Part shown: piece by piece, positions 1-5,501 of the stretch | Layout of the letters: each line of letters opens with the position of its first letter | Numbering within the stretch: the first letter of the stretch is position 1 | Assembly (NCBI RefSeq): GCF_001435775.1 | Contig: NZ_AZFK01000038.1 | Coordinates: forward strand, 1 to 35,773 | DNA from: Limosilactobacillus ingluviei DSM 15946 | GTDB taxonomy: Bacteria; Bacillota; Bacilli; Lactobacillales; Lactobacillaceae | DNA length: 35,773 bases | Reading direction: 5' to 3' | Made by a program: the position numbers and the translations under genes | The notes under the pieces: generated by a model | What the model saw: only the letters and a program-made list of their open reading frames with translations | Database searches by the model: none | Told to the model about the DNA's origin: nothing

Positions 1-2
1 CC

Positions 3-151
3 AAAGGCAACACTTTCATTTTTAAAAGTGTCAACCTCTAAGGGTATTGTACGGGGGCAGACGCCGTGGTAATGATGCGCTTTGACTCCGGCTCAATTAG
101 CGGCGACATGCAATCGGTCGTGGCTTATGGGACGGCAGTGAAGTTTGTTAA
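3..151 (+). pseudogene. Decayed UPF0145/YbjQ-like gene, 3' remnant
   Basis: The last ~33 codons, ending in TAA at 149-151, read [17 protein letters not shown] and then VVAYGTAV. This fits the conserved C-terminus of UPF0145/YbjQ proteins (GADAVV...VAYGTAV). The frame is closed upstream by a TAA at 49-51. Another frame (3-41) reads KGNTFIFKSVNL before the same stop region, loosely like the mid-part of the family. I infer an internal deletion with a frame change. The window starts inside the gene, so the 5' end is not visible. The function of this pentameric family is poorly known. An alternative is a short intact ORF starting at the ATG codons near 73. Confidence 0.4.
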
Positions 152-178
152 ATAACTTAGCAAAATCGCGAAGGATGA

Positions 179-204
179 ATGCACTGGGTGACCGGTGCAT
201 TTTT
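179..204 (+). terminator. Intrinsic terminator
   Basis: The stem ATGCAC/GTGCAT (179-184 with 195-200) is followed by a T-run. It lies 28 bases after the YbjQ-like stop and would end that transcript. Confidence 0.6.
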
Positions 205-210
205 CGTCGA

Positions 211-236
211 TAAGAAAAGCCCGTAGACCACGGGCT
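211..236 (-). terminator. Intrinsic terminator, minus strand
   Basis: AGCCCGT (218-224) pairs with ACGGGCT (230-236). On the minus strand a TTTTCTTA tail follows. It sits downstream of the minus-strand antitoxin remnant and converges on the terminator at 179-204. Confidence 0.55.
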
Positions 237-292
237 TACGGGTTACTGAAGTAATTCGTGATGGCTCCCCACTCTTACCCAGTGGATTGAGC

Positions 293-466
293 TTATAGTT
301 TGTCCAAATATTCCAGGGCATCCTTAGCGTTGGTAAAGGCAGGGGAATTGTCGGGGATTACTCCTAATGCTTTGGCTTCAGCTTCTGCCAAGGCGCGCCG
401 GGTGGTTTTGTTTGGTTCTGGGTGTTCCGCGGGTACTTCGAAGGGGAGCTGTTTGTGGCTAATCAT
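293..466 (-). pseudogene. DinJ/RelB-like antitoxin C-terminal remnant, no toxin
   Basis: The minus-strand frame gives 57 residues, MISHKQLPFEVP followed by an Ala/Glu-rich segment and ending in DALEYLDKL. The 'xLPFEV' block and the 'AFTNAKDAL' style C-terminus resemble the toxin-binding tail of DinJ/RelB antitoxins. The ribbon-helix-helix N-terminus (about 40 residues in intact members) is missing. A good Shine-Dalgarno (GAGGTGATTGAG) precedes an ATG at 480-482, but that ATG is in another frame and stops after 7 codons, so start and body are out of register. Only about 60 bases separate the stop from the terminator, so no YafQ/RelE-type toxin follows. I read it as an orphan, broken antitoxin. 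Residual expression from the internal ATG is possible but lacks a clear ribosome-binding site. Confidence 0.5.
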
Positions 467-595
467 ATGGATGTATTGTCATCTCAATCACCTCTTTGTG
501 GTTATTTTACACTAGTGGAATTAGTAAAGTAACTTAATAAGGACCGTCTGATCGTTCAGGGCACATGGCAAGAAACGAGTGCAACGTGTTAAGTT

Positions 596-624
596 AAAAG
601 CTACCAGCGGGATCTCCGCTGGTA
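596..624 (-). terminator. Hairpin, probable minus-strand terminator
   Basis: TACCAGCG (602-609) pairs perfectly with CGCTGGTA (617-624). The minus-strand side is followed by GCTTTT. No minus-strand gene is evident directly to its right, so its client is unknown. The stretch 467-704 otherwise shows no gene. Confidence 0.4.
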
Positions 625-704
625 TTACATAACGATTTTGTCGCCCCGCTTGGCCAGAATCTGGTAAAATAATCCTTGAAGTTTTACGAACGGGGGCAGA
701 AGTT

Positions 705-1865
705 TTGAAGTTAAGTTACGCCAAAGAAATTCCCGCGTCAGTATGGGAAAATTGGGCCGCGGCGGCCACGATGCCAGGTTGCTGGGTCGCAGATTGGGAA
801 GCGGCACCCTTTAGTTTTCAAGGGCAACCGCTGTATTTGCTGGTAGAAAGCCATACGGGACTGCCGGTTGTGGTCGATGAGCTCAATCAGGGGCGCGTGG
901 TCCAAATTATTGATTACTGGGTGGACCAGGTGACCAGCTCGGCCAATTTACAGGCCCACTACCACACTGAGTTAAGCCAGCCGTGGGCAGTGCGGGCGAC
1001 CGGAGAATTAACGCCGTTGATGCGCCGTTACTTACGTGCTTTGACCAAGCACCAGGGGGATCTGATGCAGAAGCTGGCCGAATTTGCGACGATTGACGAG
1101 CGGGTCCGGCTCTTGTACACGATTCCGCACTTCTTATTGGAACAAGTAACGACCGGGGCGAACGTCGACCTGTTCTATGCGCTGACCAAGCAGTTTGCCC
1201 GGCGCCCGGAAGCGGCCGATCGCCAATTCAAGTACGTGACCTTGCCGATGAACTTTAAGGATCCCCGTGAATGGGCAGCCTACGAATGGCAGCCGATTAA
1301 GCAGGTTCCTAAGGCGGTGATCAAGCGGGTTAAGCAAAACAACGCGGCAATGATCAACCAGTTTAAGCAGACCCTATCAGCCGCGGACCAAGCGGCGGAC
1401 GGGCTGGTGGCCAACCTCTTAACCGGGTACTTGAACCAAGGCTTTTTGACCGATTATTTCCGGGTGGTGACGACCTCGTTAGATGAAGTGCTGACTTTGA
1501 CCAGTGCGATGCCCGACGAGCTGTTGGCCCGGGGGGCGGCGATCATGGAGAAGTTCTATACCTTCTTAATGAAGACCGGTTTGATCCGCAGTGCCGATGC
1601 TAAGTGGGTTAAAGATCAGCTTAAGCAACAGGTCAAGGATCGCTTTAGTTTTGCCAACTTGACTGGGATTGAAGATGGCTTGCTGCGGCCAGGGGAACAG
1701 CCCCGTCAATTAATCAGTGAGGACGCGTTTGACCAAGCGCTGCAGGAACTGATGGCTGAAGATCCAGAATTGGCTCGGGCGGTCAAGAACGGAGAATTGA
1801 CCGAAGAAAAGGCGACTCAGGTTGCCCAGCGGATGTACGAAAATGAAATGAAGAAGCAAGGCTAA
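705..1865 (+). CDS. Unknown protein, 386 aa
   Basis: The ORF has a TTG start (MKLSYAKEIPASVWENW...) behind GGGGGCAG at about 8 bases. I do not recognise a family. It has no signal peptide and no membrane segment, so it is probably cytoplasmic. It is Gln/Ala-rich and largely helical in appearance, with many charged residues in the last 100 positions (LKQQVKDRF, EELMAEDPELARAVKNGEL) and a Lys-rich end. Base composition matches the GC-rich backbone, which suggests a resident gene. It stands alone, with a minus-strand hairpin upstream and tRNA-Gln convergent downstream. The TTG start could be wrong, because no ATG lies nearby in frame to replace it. Confidence 0.75.
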   Translation: MKLSYAKEIPASVWENWAAAATMPGCWVADWEAAPFSFQGQPLYLLVESHTGLPVVVDELNQGRVVQIIDYWVDQVTSSANLQAHYHTELSQPWAVRATGELTPLMRRYLRALTKHQGDLMQKLAEFATIDERVRLLYTIPHFLLEQVTTGANVDLFYALTKQFARRPEAADRQFKYVTLPMNFKDPREWAAYEWQPIKQVPKAVIKRVKQNNAAMINQFKQTLSAADQAADGLVANLLTGYLNQGFLTDYFRVVTTSLDEVLTLTSAMPDELLARGAAIMEKFYTFLMKTGLIRSADAKWVKDQLKQQVKDRFSFANLTGIEDGLLRPGEQPRQLISEDAFDQALQELMAEDPELARAVKNGELTEEKATQVAQRMYENEMKKQG

Positions 1866-1918
1866 AGATTGTCGTGGTGCTCAGGTGGGCGCTACGGCTT
1901 TTTTCTTGGGATAAAACG

Positions 1919-1948
1919 AAAAAAAGCACAGCCGACGGACTGTGCTTT
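1919..1948 (-). terminator. Terminator of tRNA-Gln
   Basis: AAAGCACAG (1923-1931) pairs with CTGTGCTTT (1940-1948). On the minus strand the stem is followed by seven T. It lies directly downstream of tRNA-Gln and may also serve the converging plus-strand gene. Confidence 0.8.
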
Positions 1949-1953
1949 GCTGA

Positions 1954-2026
1954 TTGGGTATACTGGGCTCGAACCAGTAAATTACGGATTCAGAGTCCGC
2001 TGCCTTACCAATTTGGCGAATACCCA
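1954..2026 (-). tRNA. tRNA-Gln (CUG anticodon)
   Basis: The minus strand folds as a 73-nt cloverleaf. The acceptor is TGGGTAT/ATACCCA, the anticodon stem GCGGA/TCCGT encloses the loop CTCTGAA (anticodon CUG, codon CAG), the T-loop is TTCGAGC, and the discriminator is A. CCA is not encoded. The promoter at 2066-2094 and the terminator at 1919-1948 frame it as a single-gene unit. Confidence 0.9.
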
Positions 2027-2065
2027 AGATTCAATTAAAAATGTTGTTTCCTAACAACGAGTATT

Positions 2066-2094
2066 AGTATAGCGAATCTCCTTACTAAATGCAA
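2066..2094 (-). promoter_or_regulatory. Promoter of tRNA-Gln
   Basis: On the minus strand, -35 TTGCAT (2089-2094), a 17-bp spacer and -10 TATACT (2066-2071) lie about 40 bases upstream of the tRNA. Confidence 0.65.
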
Positions 2095-2157
2095 GATTAA
2101 ATCTGATTTTTTGGATATGTTACAATAAAAACGGCATATTAGAGAAAGGGGCAGACT

Positions 2158-2487
2158 ATGGCAAGCAATTCTGATTCGATTTACTATGTGCTCTCAAAAA
2201 TTCAAACGCACCCCGAATTGGTGGAAACCATCAAGCCACTGTATGGCAACGCGGTGATGGTGACGATCAGCGATGAACTCAAGGTCGCGGATGCGGCACA
2301 CTATTTTCCGGATAACCATTTGACCGTCAATCGCTTAGCCCCGAGCTTTGTGGCTAAGCACGGTGAATTGTTGGAGGAATTCTTTCAGATGACTGATCAA
2401 GACAATCCGGGTTACCACGATGTTTGGATCACCACCAGTCACGTGACCGCGGCAGGGTGTTATTTAGTTGATCTTTCTTTTGAATAA
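2158..2487 (+). CDS. Small unknown protein, 109 aa
   Basis: The ATG follows AGAAAGGGGCAG at a good distance. The product (MASNSDSIYYVLSKIQTHPEL...) is soluble, mildly acidic, and lacks signal or membrane segments. It contains TISDELKVADAAHYF and ends VDLSFE. I do not recognise the family and assign no function. Its base composition is that of the backbone. It is separated from the tRNA-Glu promoter by only two bases, so tRNA-Glu has its own promoter. Confidence 0.75.
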   Translation: MASNSDSIYYVLSKIQTHPELVETIKPLYGNAVMVTISDELKVADAAHYFPDNHLTVNRLAPSFVAKHGELLEEFFQMTDQDNPGYHDVWITTSHVTAAGCYLVDLSFE

Positions 2488-2489
2488 CC

Positions 2490-2518
2490 TTGACAGCAAC
2501 GGGAAAGAAGCGTATTCT
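2490..2518 (+). promoter_or_regulatory. Promoter of tRNA-Glu
   Basis: A perfect -35 TTGACA (2490-2495), a 17-bp spacer and -10 TATTCT (2513-2518) lie 17 bases before the tRNA. The promoter is on the chromosomal side and is kept after element integration. Confidence 0.8.
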
Positions 2519-2535
2519 AACTTTTGTAGTTTGAT

Positions 2536-2608
2536 TGCCCGTTGGTCAAATTGGTTAAGACGTCGCCCTCTCAAGGCGGAGTTACGGGTTCGATCCCCGT
2601 ACGGGTGA
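2536..2608 (+). tRNA. tRNA-Glu (CUC anticodon), integration target
   Basis: The cloverleaf has acceptor TGCCCGT/ACGGGTG, anticodon stem TCGCC/GGCGG with loop CTCTCAA (anticodon CUC, codon GAG), T-arm ACGGG-TTCGATC-CCCGT and discriminator A. The last acceptor and T-arm bases (2594-2608) lie inside the 16-bp attachment core, so the integrated element supplies or restores the 3' end and the tRNA stays intact. Confidence 0.85.
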
Positions 2609-2609
2609 T
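2594..2609 (+). repeat. attL core (16 bp)
   Basis: TCCCCGTACGGGTGAT overlaps the T-arm and acceptor end of tRNA-Glu and is identical to 12210-12225. Confidence 0.85.
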
Positions 2610-2706
2610 TTTTTTATTTTTTGCTGATTATCAATGGTGTTAAAACGTTGATATATCAGCATTTTTATTTTTCTGAAATTCTATAAAATGCTATTTTTTA
2701 GCAAGT

Positions 2707-2727
2707 CCACGACAAACTCACGACAAA
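2707..2727 (+). repeat. Left arm-type repeat (21 bp)
   Basis: A 21-bp segment beginning CCACGACAAACTC recurs exactly at 12153-12173, just inside the other attachment end. Within it CACGACAAA is itself doubled. Nearby, TTGATATATCA (about 2650-2660) also recurs beside attR. These are likely arm-type binding sites of the integrase or its excision partner. Confidence 0.6.
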
Positions 2728-2846
2728 GTTTTATTTCTTGCCGGCGTTGATAGGTCACCAATTAGGCGGCCTTTTTATTTTGCCCTGTGGGGATGTTGAC
2801 GACAAAAAAAGCACCCGTAAGTTAATACAGGTTTCTTGCTTACCAA

Positions 2847-2901
2847 ATGGAGTAGTTAGTGGAGTTAAACATGGAGTAAATCATGGAGTAGTTAGTGGAG
2901 T
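2847..2901 (+). repeat. Direct repeats with GGAGT core near attL
   Basis: ATGGAGTAGTTAGTGGAGT occurs at 2847-2865 and again at 2883-2901 (36-bp period), with a further ATGGAGTAA between them. That gives five TGGAGT units in 55 bp. No ORF explains them. They could be binding sites of an excision or packaging protein. Apart from these and the arm repeat, 2609-2942 shows no gene. Confidence 0.5.
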
Positions 2902-2942
2902 GATAAGTGTTTGATTCCGACAATTTCCAACACTTGTGCAAG

Positions 2943-3305
2943 CTAAAAGGGCACGTCATCATCTAGCCATTGTGGCCGGTCGGGGTCAGTGTCCTTCTTG
3001 GCCGCCACGTCATTAATCAGGTCGCCCAACCGGTCGGCTTCTTCTTGCGTAACTTGGCCGGTTTCCGGTTGGTAATCATCCGCCGCCCATGCTGGCAACT
3101 GCTCAACTTTTCGGTCTTTCTTTTGTCGCCAGTATGGCTTGGCTTTGCTCTGGCCGTGATCAATTGCGCCTTCAAATTCTCGTTGCGCGTATTCTTCTTG
3201 CTGGTCGTCCCCGTTGGGCGGCTTTTTTGTATGCGTACAATTGGCCCGGCGGTTAACCCTAGCATTTCCTAGCATATTTGCGGGGATGATAGGTGATACC
3301 AGCAA
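2943..3305 (-). CDS. Possible replication-protein 3' fragment with SSB-like acidic tail
   Basis: The minus-strand frame encodes up to 120 residues. The convincing coding part starts near 3240 (TKKPPNGDDQQEEYAQREFEGA...). The C-terminus WLDDDVPF closely resembles the SSB tail (DDDIPF) that recruits replication and repair partners, but no OB fold is present. The middle is charged and low in hydrophobics. The start is unclear: TTG at 3305 or ATG at 3275, neither with a ribosome-binding site. I infer the 3' remnant of a phage or satellite replication protein, or a small tail-bearing adaptor. The region 3306-3552 upstream shows no supported gene. Confidence 0.4.
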   Translation of the reverse strand: MLVSPIIPANMLGNARVNRRANCTHTKKPPNGDDQQEEYAQREFEGAIDHGQSKAKPYWRQKKDRKVEQLPAWAADDYQPETGQVTQEEADRLGDLINDVAAKKDTDPDRPQWLDDDVPF

Positions 3306-3552
3306 CGATCATTCCCACATTTTCCTACAATTACCCGCCGCCGTGCTTTTAGTTGCAACTGAACGGCGATTTGAAGGGCCTTGAATTTGAAATTGATGGA
3401 AATTTACGCGTGAAATGGTCAAGGTGCGTTCACTGCTAGTCAATCAACTAGGCCCCGTTTAAATTAAGCGGGGGAATTAATAATGCTGATCAATATTGGT
3501 TAGTAAAATCAAGCATGCTAAAATGGCATTACATATTTTCGATGGCGACTAC

Positions 3553-3690
3553 TCAAAAACGGGCGGCCGCCTTTTTTCTTTTTTTTGTGGTGTGTCTTAA
3601 CTGTACATAAACGCCCAACTGTACACGGGCCAACGGTTTTGCGCGTCTCAGGCGCAATTTATGGGGATGATTTTGGATAAGTTTCATCAT
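3553..3690 (-). CDS. Possible very basic 45-aa protein
   Basis: A minus-strand ATG follows AGGGGGGTCAA and opens 45 codons (MMKLIQNHPHKLRLRRAK..., ending KKRKKAAARF). Roughly a third of the residues are Lys or Arg. No family is recognised. Support is only the ribosome-binding site and the position among leftward accessory genes. The homopolymeric A-rich 3' part could equally be noncoding. Confidence 0.2.
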   Translation of the reverse strand: MMKLIQNHPHKLRLRRAKPLARVQLGVYVQLRHTTKKRKKAAARF

Positions 3691-3796
3691 TTGACCCCCC
3701 TATCGTCAGGGACAAAATAACTCGGATTTTTGCAGAAGTGCATTGTTCTATGTGATGCGCTCATTTTGGTTCCTAGGGGGCGGGGGCAAACAAACA

Positions 3797-3832
3797 GGCC
3801 ACGCTAATTTAAAACGGCGTGGCCCATTTTTT
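3797..3832 (-). terminator. Bidirectional hairpin terminator of the accessory genes
   Basis: GGCCACGC (3797-3804) pairs with GCGTGGCC (3817-3824). A T-run follows on the plus strand, and a TGTTTGTTTG tail follows on the minus strand. It starts six bases after the TAA at 3831-3833, so it ends the leftward accessory transcript. The stretch 3691-3796 shows nothing else. Confidence 0.6.
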
Positions 3833-4349
3833 ACAGCTTCTTCAAGTGGCGGCGTTCCATTTGTTCCCAATCATTCAGCACTTGCGCCCATTTCTGGTTG
3901 CTAACGGCGGACAAGATTGTGGTCAGGTTAGGCTAGATTTGATTGTTGTCGATTGATTCCACGATTGCACTCCCAACCCTAATAATTTCCGGGTAATCGG
4001 TTAAGGTTTGCATTTTCTGGCCTAGCGTGCGCTCTTTACGTTTGATAATGTCATAGTTTGTTTTCGTTTTCTCTAGTAGCTGATTATATTCATCAACCAG
4101 TTGTTTATTTTCTTCTAACAAGCCCGGTACTTTGGGCTTTAAAATTCCTGTATCATCAAGCACCCGGAATTTAGTAAATGGCACCTTGATGAACTGTTTA
4201 TTTAAAGTGGCTTCATTCGCCGTAATCAGTTTATCCAGTTCTTCCAGATGGCTATAATTAGCGTTCGTTTCTTTCGCAAATTCGGCAATGCTCAATATCT
4301 CTTGGATATATTCTTGCAACAAGTCCGCTTGCTTTGTTTCTTGTGTCAT
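3831..4349 (-). pseudogene. Coiled-coil accessory protein interrupted by an in-frame TAG
   Basis: The start ATG (4347-4349) follows AAAGGAGTGCAACC, a better choice than upstream ATGs. The frame reads MTQETKQADLLQEYIQEIL..., 138 residues to a TAG at 3933-3935. Beyond it the same frame stays open for 33 plausible codons (PNLTTILSAVSNQKWAQVL..., ending ERRHLKKL) to a TAA beside the terminator. The simplest reading is a 172-residue gene with a nonsense mutation. It is soluble, acidic, and has heptad-like Leu spacing around 100-125. I do not recognise the family. The 138-aa product could still be made. Confidence 0.55.
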
Positions 4350-4390
4350 TGGTTGCACTCCTTTTTGTTGATTTATCAGCATTCGATGTT

Positions 4391-4405
4391 AGGTTTTGTT
4401 AGGTT
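4391..4405 (+). repeat. AGGTTTTSTYAGGTT repeat, copy 3
   Basis: AGGTTTTGTTAGGTT lies in the gap between two accessory genes and matches the pair at 4963-4995. See that entry. Confidence 0.45.
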
Positions 4406-4427
4406 CGCGGTATTTGATAACAGGTTT

Positions 4428-4717
4428 TCACTGGTCGGCCGCTACTAGGTTATGCTTTAGTTGCTCAATGCACCCGGCCAATGATTCCAGCGTTGAACCG
4501 GCCGTCCAATATAAGCAGCGTTCTGTTTGGCTTAATGATTCGCTGACAACTACCTTTGTTTTAAGGCTGGTAAGTAGTTCCAGCACGCGGGCATCTTGGT
4601 AGATGGTAATATATCCCGGGCCTTGATACCCGCCATGGCTTCCAGGTAATAAAGATCAGTTTGAAAAAAATCCAAGACCCGGCGTTTAGTTTCACGTTGA
4701 TTGATTTTGAATAACAT
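4428..4717 (-). pseudogene. Frameshifted small accessory gene
   Basis: The minus-strand ATG at 4715-4717 opens MLFKINQRETKRRVLDFFQ..., running about 33 codons to AMAGIK. A one-base slip near 4622 then continues in another frame as PGYITIYQDARVLELLTSL... to a TGA at 4428-4430 (ending NLVAADQ). Restoring one G in AAGGCCCGGG (giving AAG GGC CCG GGA) joins both halves into a continuous 96-residue protein. It starts 9 bases after the Cse60-like stop. Family unknown. The cause may be a real frameshift mutation or an assembly indel. No slippery heptamer is obvious, so programmed shifting is unlikely. Confidence 0.55.
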
Positions 4718-4726
4718 TATCAAAAC

Positions 4727-4906
4727 TTAGACTTCATACTCAACCAAGGCGGCTAAGTAAGGGTACCTACCATCGGTGACCGTTGAACTAATTTTAATAT
4801 CTTTGATAATTGCCCCATGTTGATTCTTTAACCAGTTGTTGATTTTACCCTGTAAAGTTGGGCCAGCGGGGTAATCATAAGCTGTAAAAATTTTTACTTG
4901 TAACAT
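4727..4906 (-). CDS. Cse60-like small protein, 59 aa
   Basis: The minus-strand ATG follows AGAAAGGAATCG. The product reads MLQVKIFTAYDYPAGPTLQ..., continuing with IIKDIKISSTVTDG and ending LVEYEV. Size and pattern (short beta strand, amphipathic helix NxWLKN, then two strands) fit the Cse60-type family seen in phages, satellites and Bacillus. The molecular role is not known. It is the first intact gene of the accessory cluster after the candidate origin. The assignment rests on pattern memory only. Confidence 0.5.
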   Translation of the reverse strand: MLQVKIFTAYDYPAGPTLQGKINNWLKNQHGAIIKDIKISSTVTDGRYPYLAALVEYEV

Positions 4907-4962
4907 AATTCGATTCCTTTCTGCTTGGTAAAACTTGGTGGTACTTTTCAGTGTTTAAGGTA

Positions 4963-4995
4963 AGGTTTTGTCAGGTTCTTAGGTTTTCTTAGGTT
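4963..4995 (+). repeat. AGGTTTTSTYAGGTT repeats, copies 1 and 2
   Basis: AGGTTTTGTCAGGTT (4963-4977) and AGGTTTTCTTAGGTT (4981-4995) lie 18 bp apart, with a third copy at 4391-4405. They sit upstream of the Cse60-like gene, in the position of an operator or secondary iteron set. The surrounding 4907-5080 has no gene. Confidence 0.5.
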
Positions 4996-5080
4996 ATTGA
5001 ACCGCTGGCTGGGGCAACAATTTAACACTCAGCCAACAATTTAATTTGTTGGCGCGAGCTATCCCTTGGGGCTGTAAGAC

Positions 5081-5137
5081 TTAAACGGCACCGGGAATAT
5101 AGCGGGTGTATGGTTGCCCGTATTCGTTCATTATCAT
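5081..5137 (-). CDS. 18-residue peptide ORF with strong ribosome-binding site
   Basis: On the minus strand, ATAAAGGAGTGACTAAAC precedes ATG and the frame MIMNEYGQPYTRYIPGAV, then TAA. The Shine-Dalgarno is among the best in the element. It might be a leader peptide or tiny protein, but no family is recognised. It lies between the candidate origin and the accessory genes. Confidence 0.3.
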   Translation of the reverse strand: MIMNEYGQPYTRYIPGAV

Positions 5138-5163
5138 GTTTAGTCACTCCTTTATGCTAACCA

Positions 5164-5220
5164 CCTGTGACAGCTCCTGTTTAGTACGCCAATATCAACC
5201 CCGTTAGCTGTCACATGGTG
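5164..5220 (+). repeat. Long inverted repeat shared with the int upstream region
   Basis: TGTGACAGCT near the left end pairs with AGCTGTCACA near the right end. The right arm GTTAGCTGTCACATGGTG (5203-5220) matches 17 of 18 bases of 10950-10967. The left arm CCTGTGACAGCTC matches CCTGTGATAGCTC at 10934-10946. A partial copy (TTAGCTGTCACAT) lies at 9631-9643. It borders the iteron cluster and is probably a protein-binding site. Confidence 0.55.
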
Positions 5221-5501
5221 GGGCGCTTTGCACGGTTTAACACGGTAAAGCACGGTTAACCGTGTATGCTTTGAGCACTTGGCACGTAAGGCGCTAGCAG
5301 TGGTTAAACACGGTAACACACTTCTTTTCTTAAAAGAATATATATTTATATATGTTTCCTATTCCTGTGTGTACTCTGAAAAAAGTCTTTGAGAGAAAAA
5401 TAACCGTGTACCGTGTATAATGTCACTTAATCCCTTGGGGCTGTAGGTGCTAGGGCCTACACGCTTAACTGTTCCAGCCGTGTTATTTAATCAGTACCGT
5501 G
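5221..5501. other. Candidate replication origin: CACGGT iterons around an AT-rich core
   Basis: CACGGT occurs at 5231, 5241 and 5251 with an exact 10-bp period, followed by an inverted ACCGTG at 5259, and again at 5309. A nearly pure A/T tract (5331-5353) follows. On its right the repeat appears in opposite orientation, as ACCGTG at 5403, 5410 and 5496 and CCGTG at 5478. This two-sided arrangement around an AT-rich unwinding region, directly after the primase/helicase genes, is the pattern of SaPI-type origins. The last repeat abuts the VapE stop codon. Its initiator is probably the VapE-type protein (inference). Confidence 0.6.

Noticed and set aside
3017-3272. Open frames of 82 and 100 residues overlapping the SSB-tail-like frame
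   Set aside because: Frame shadows without a ribosome-binding site; the acidic frame ending DDDVPF is the only one with protein-like features.
5201-5500. CRISPR array
   Set aside because: The CACGGT repeats are 6-10 bp and clustered with reversed orientation, without equal spacers or cas genes; they fit origin iterons.
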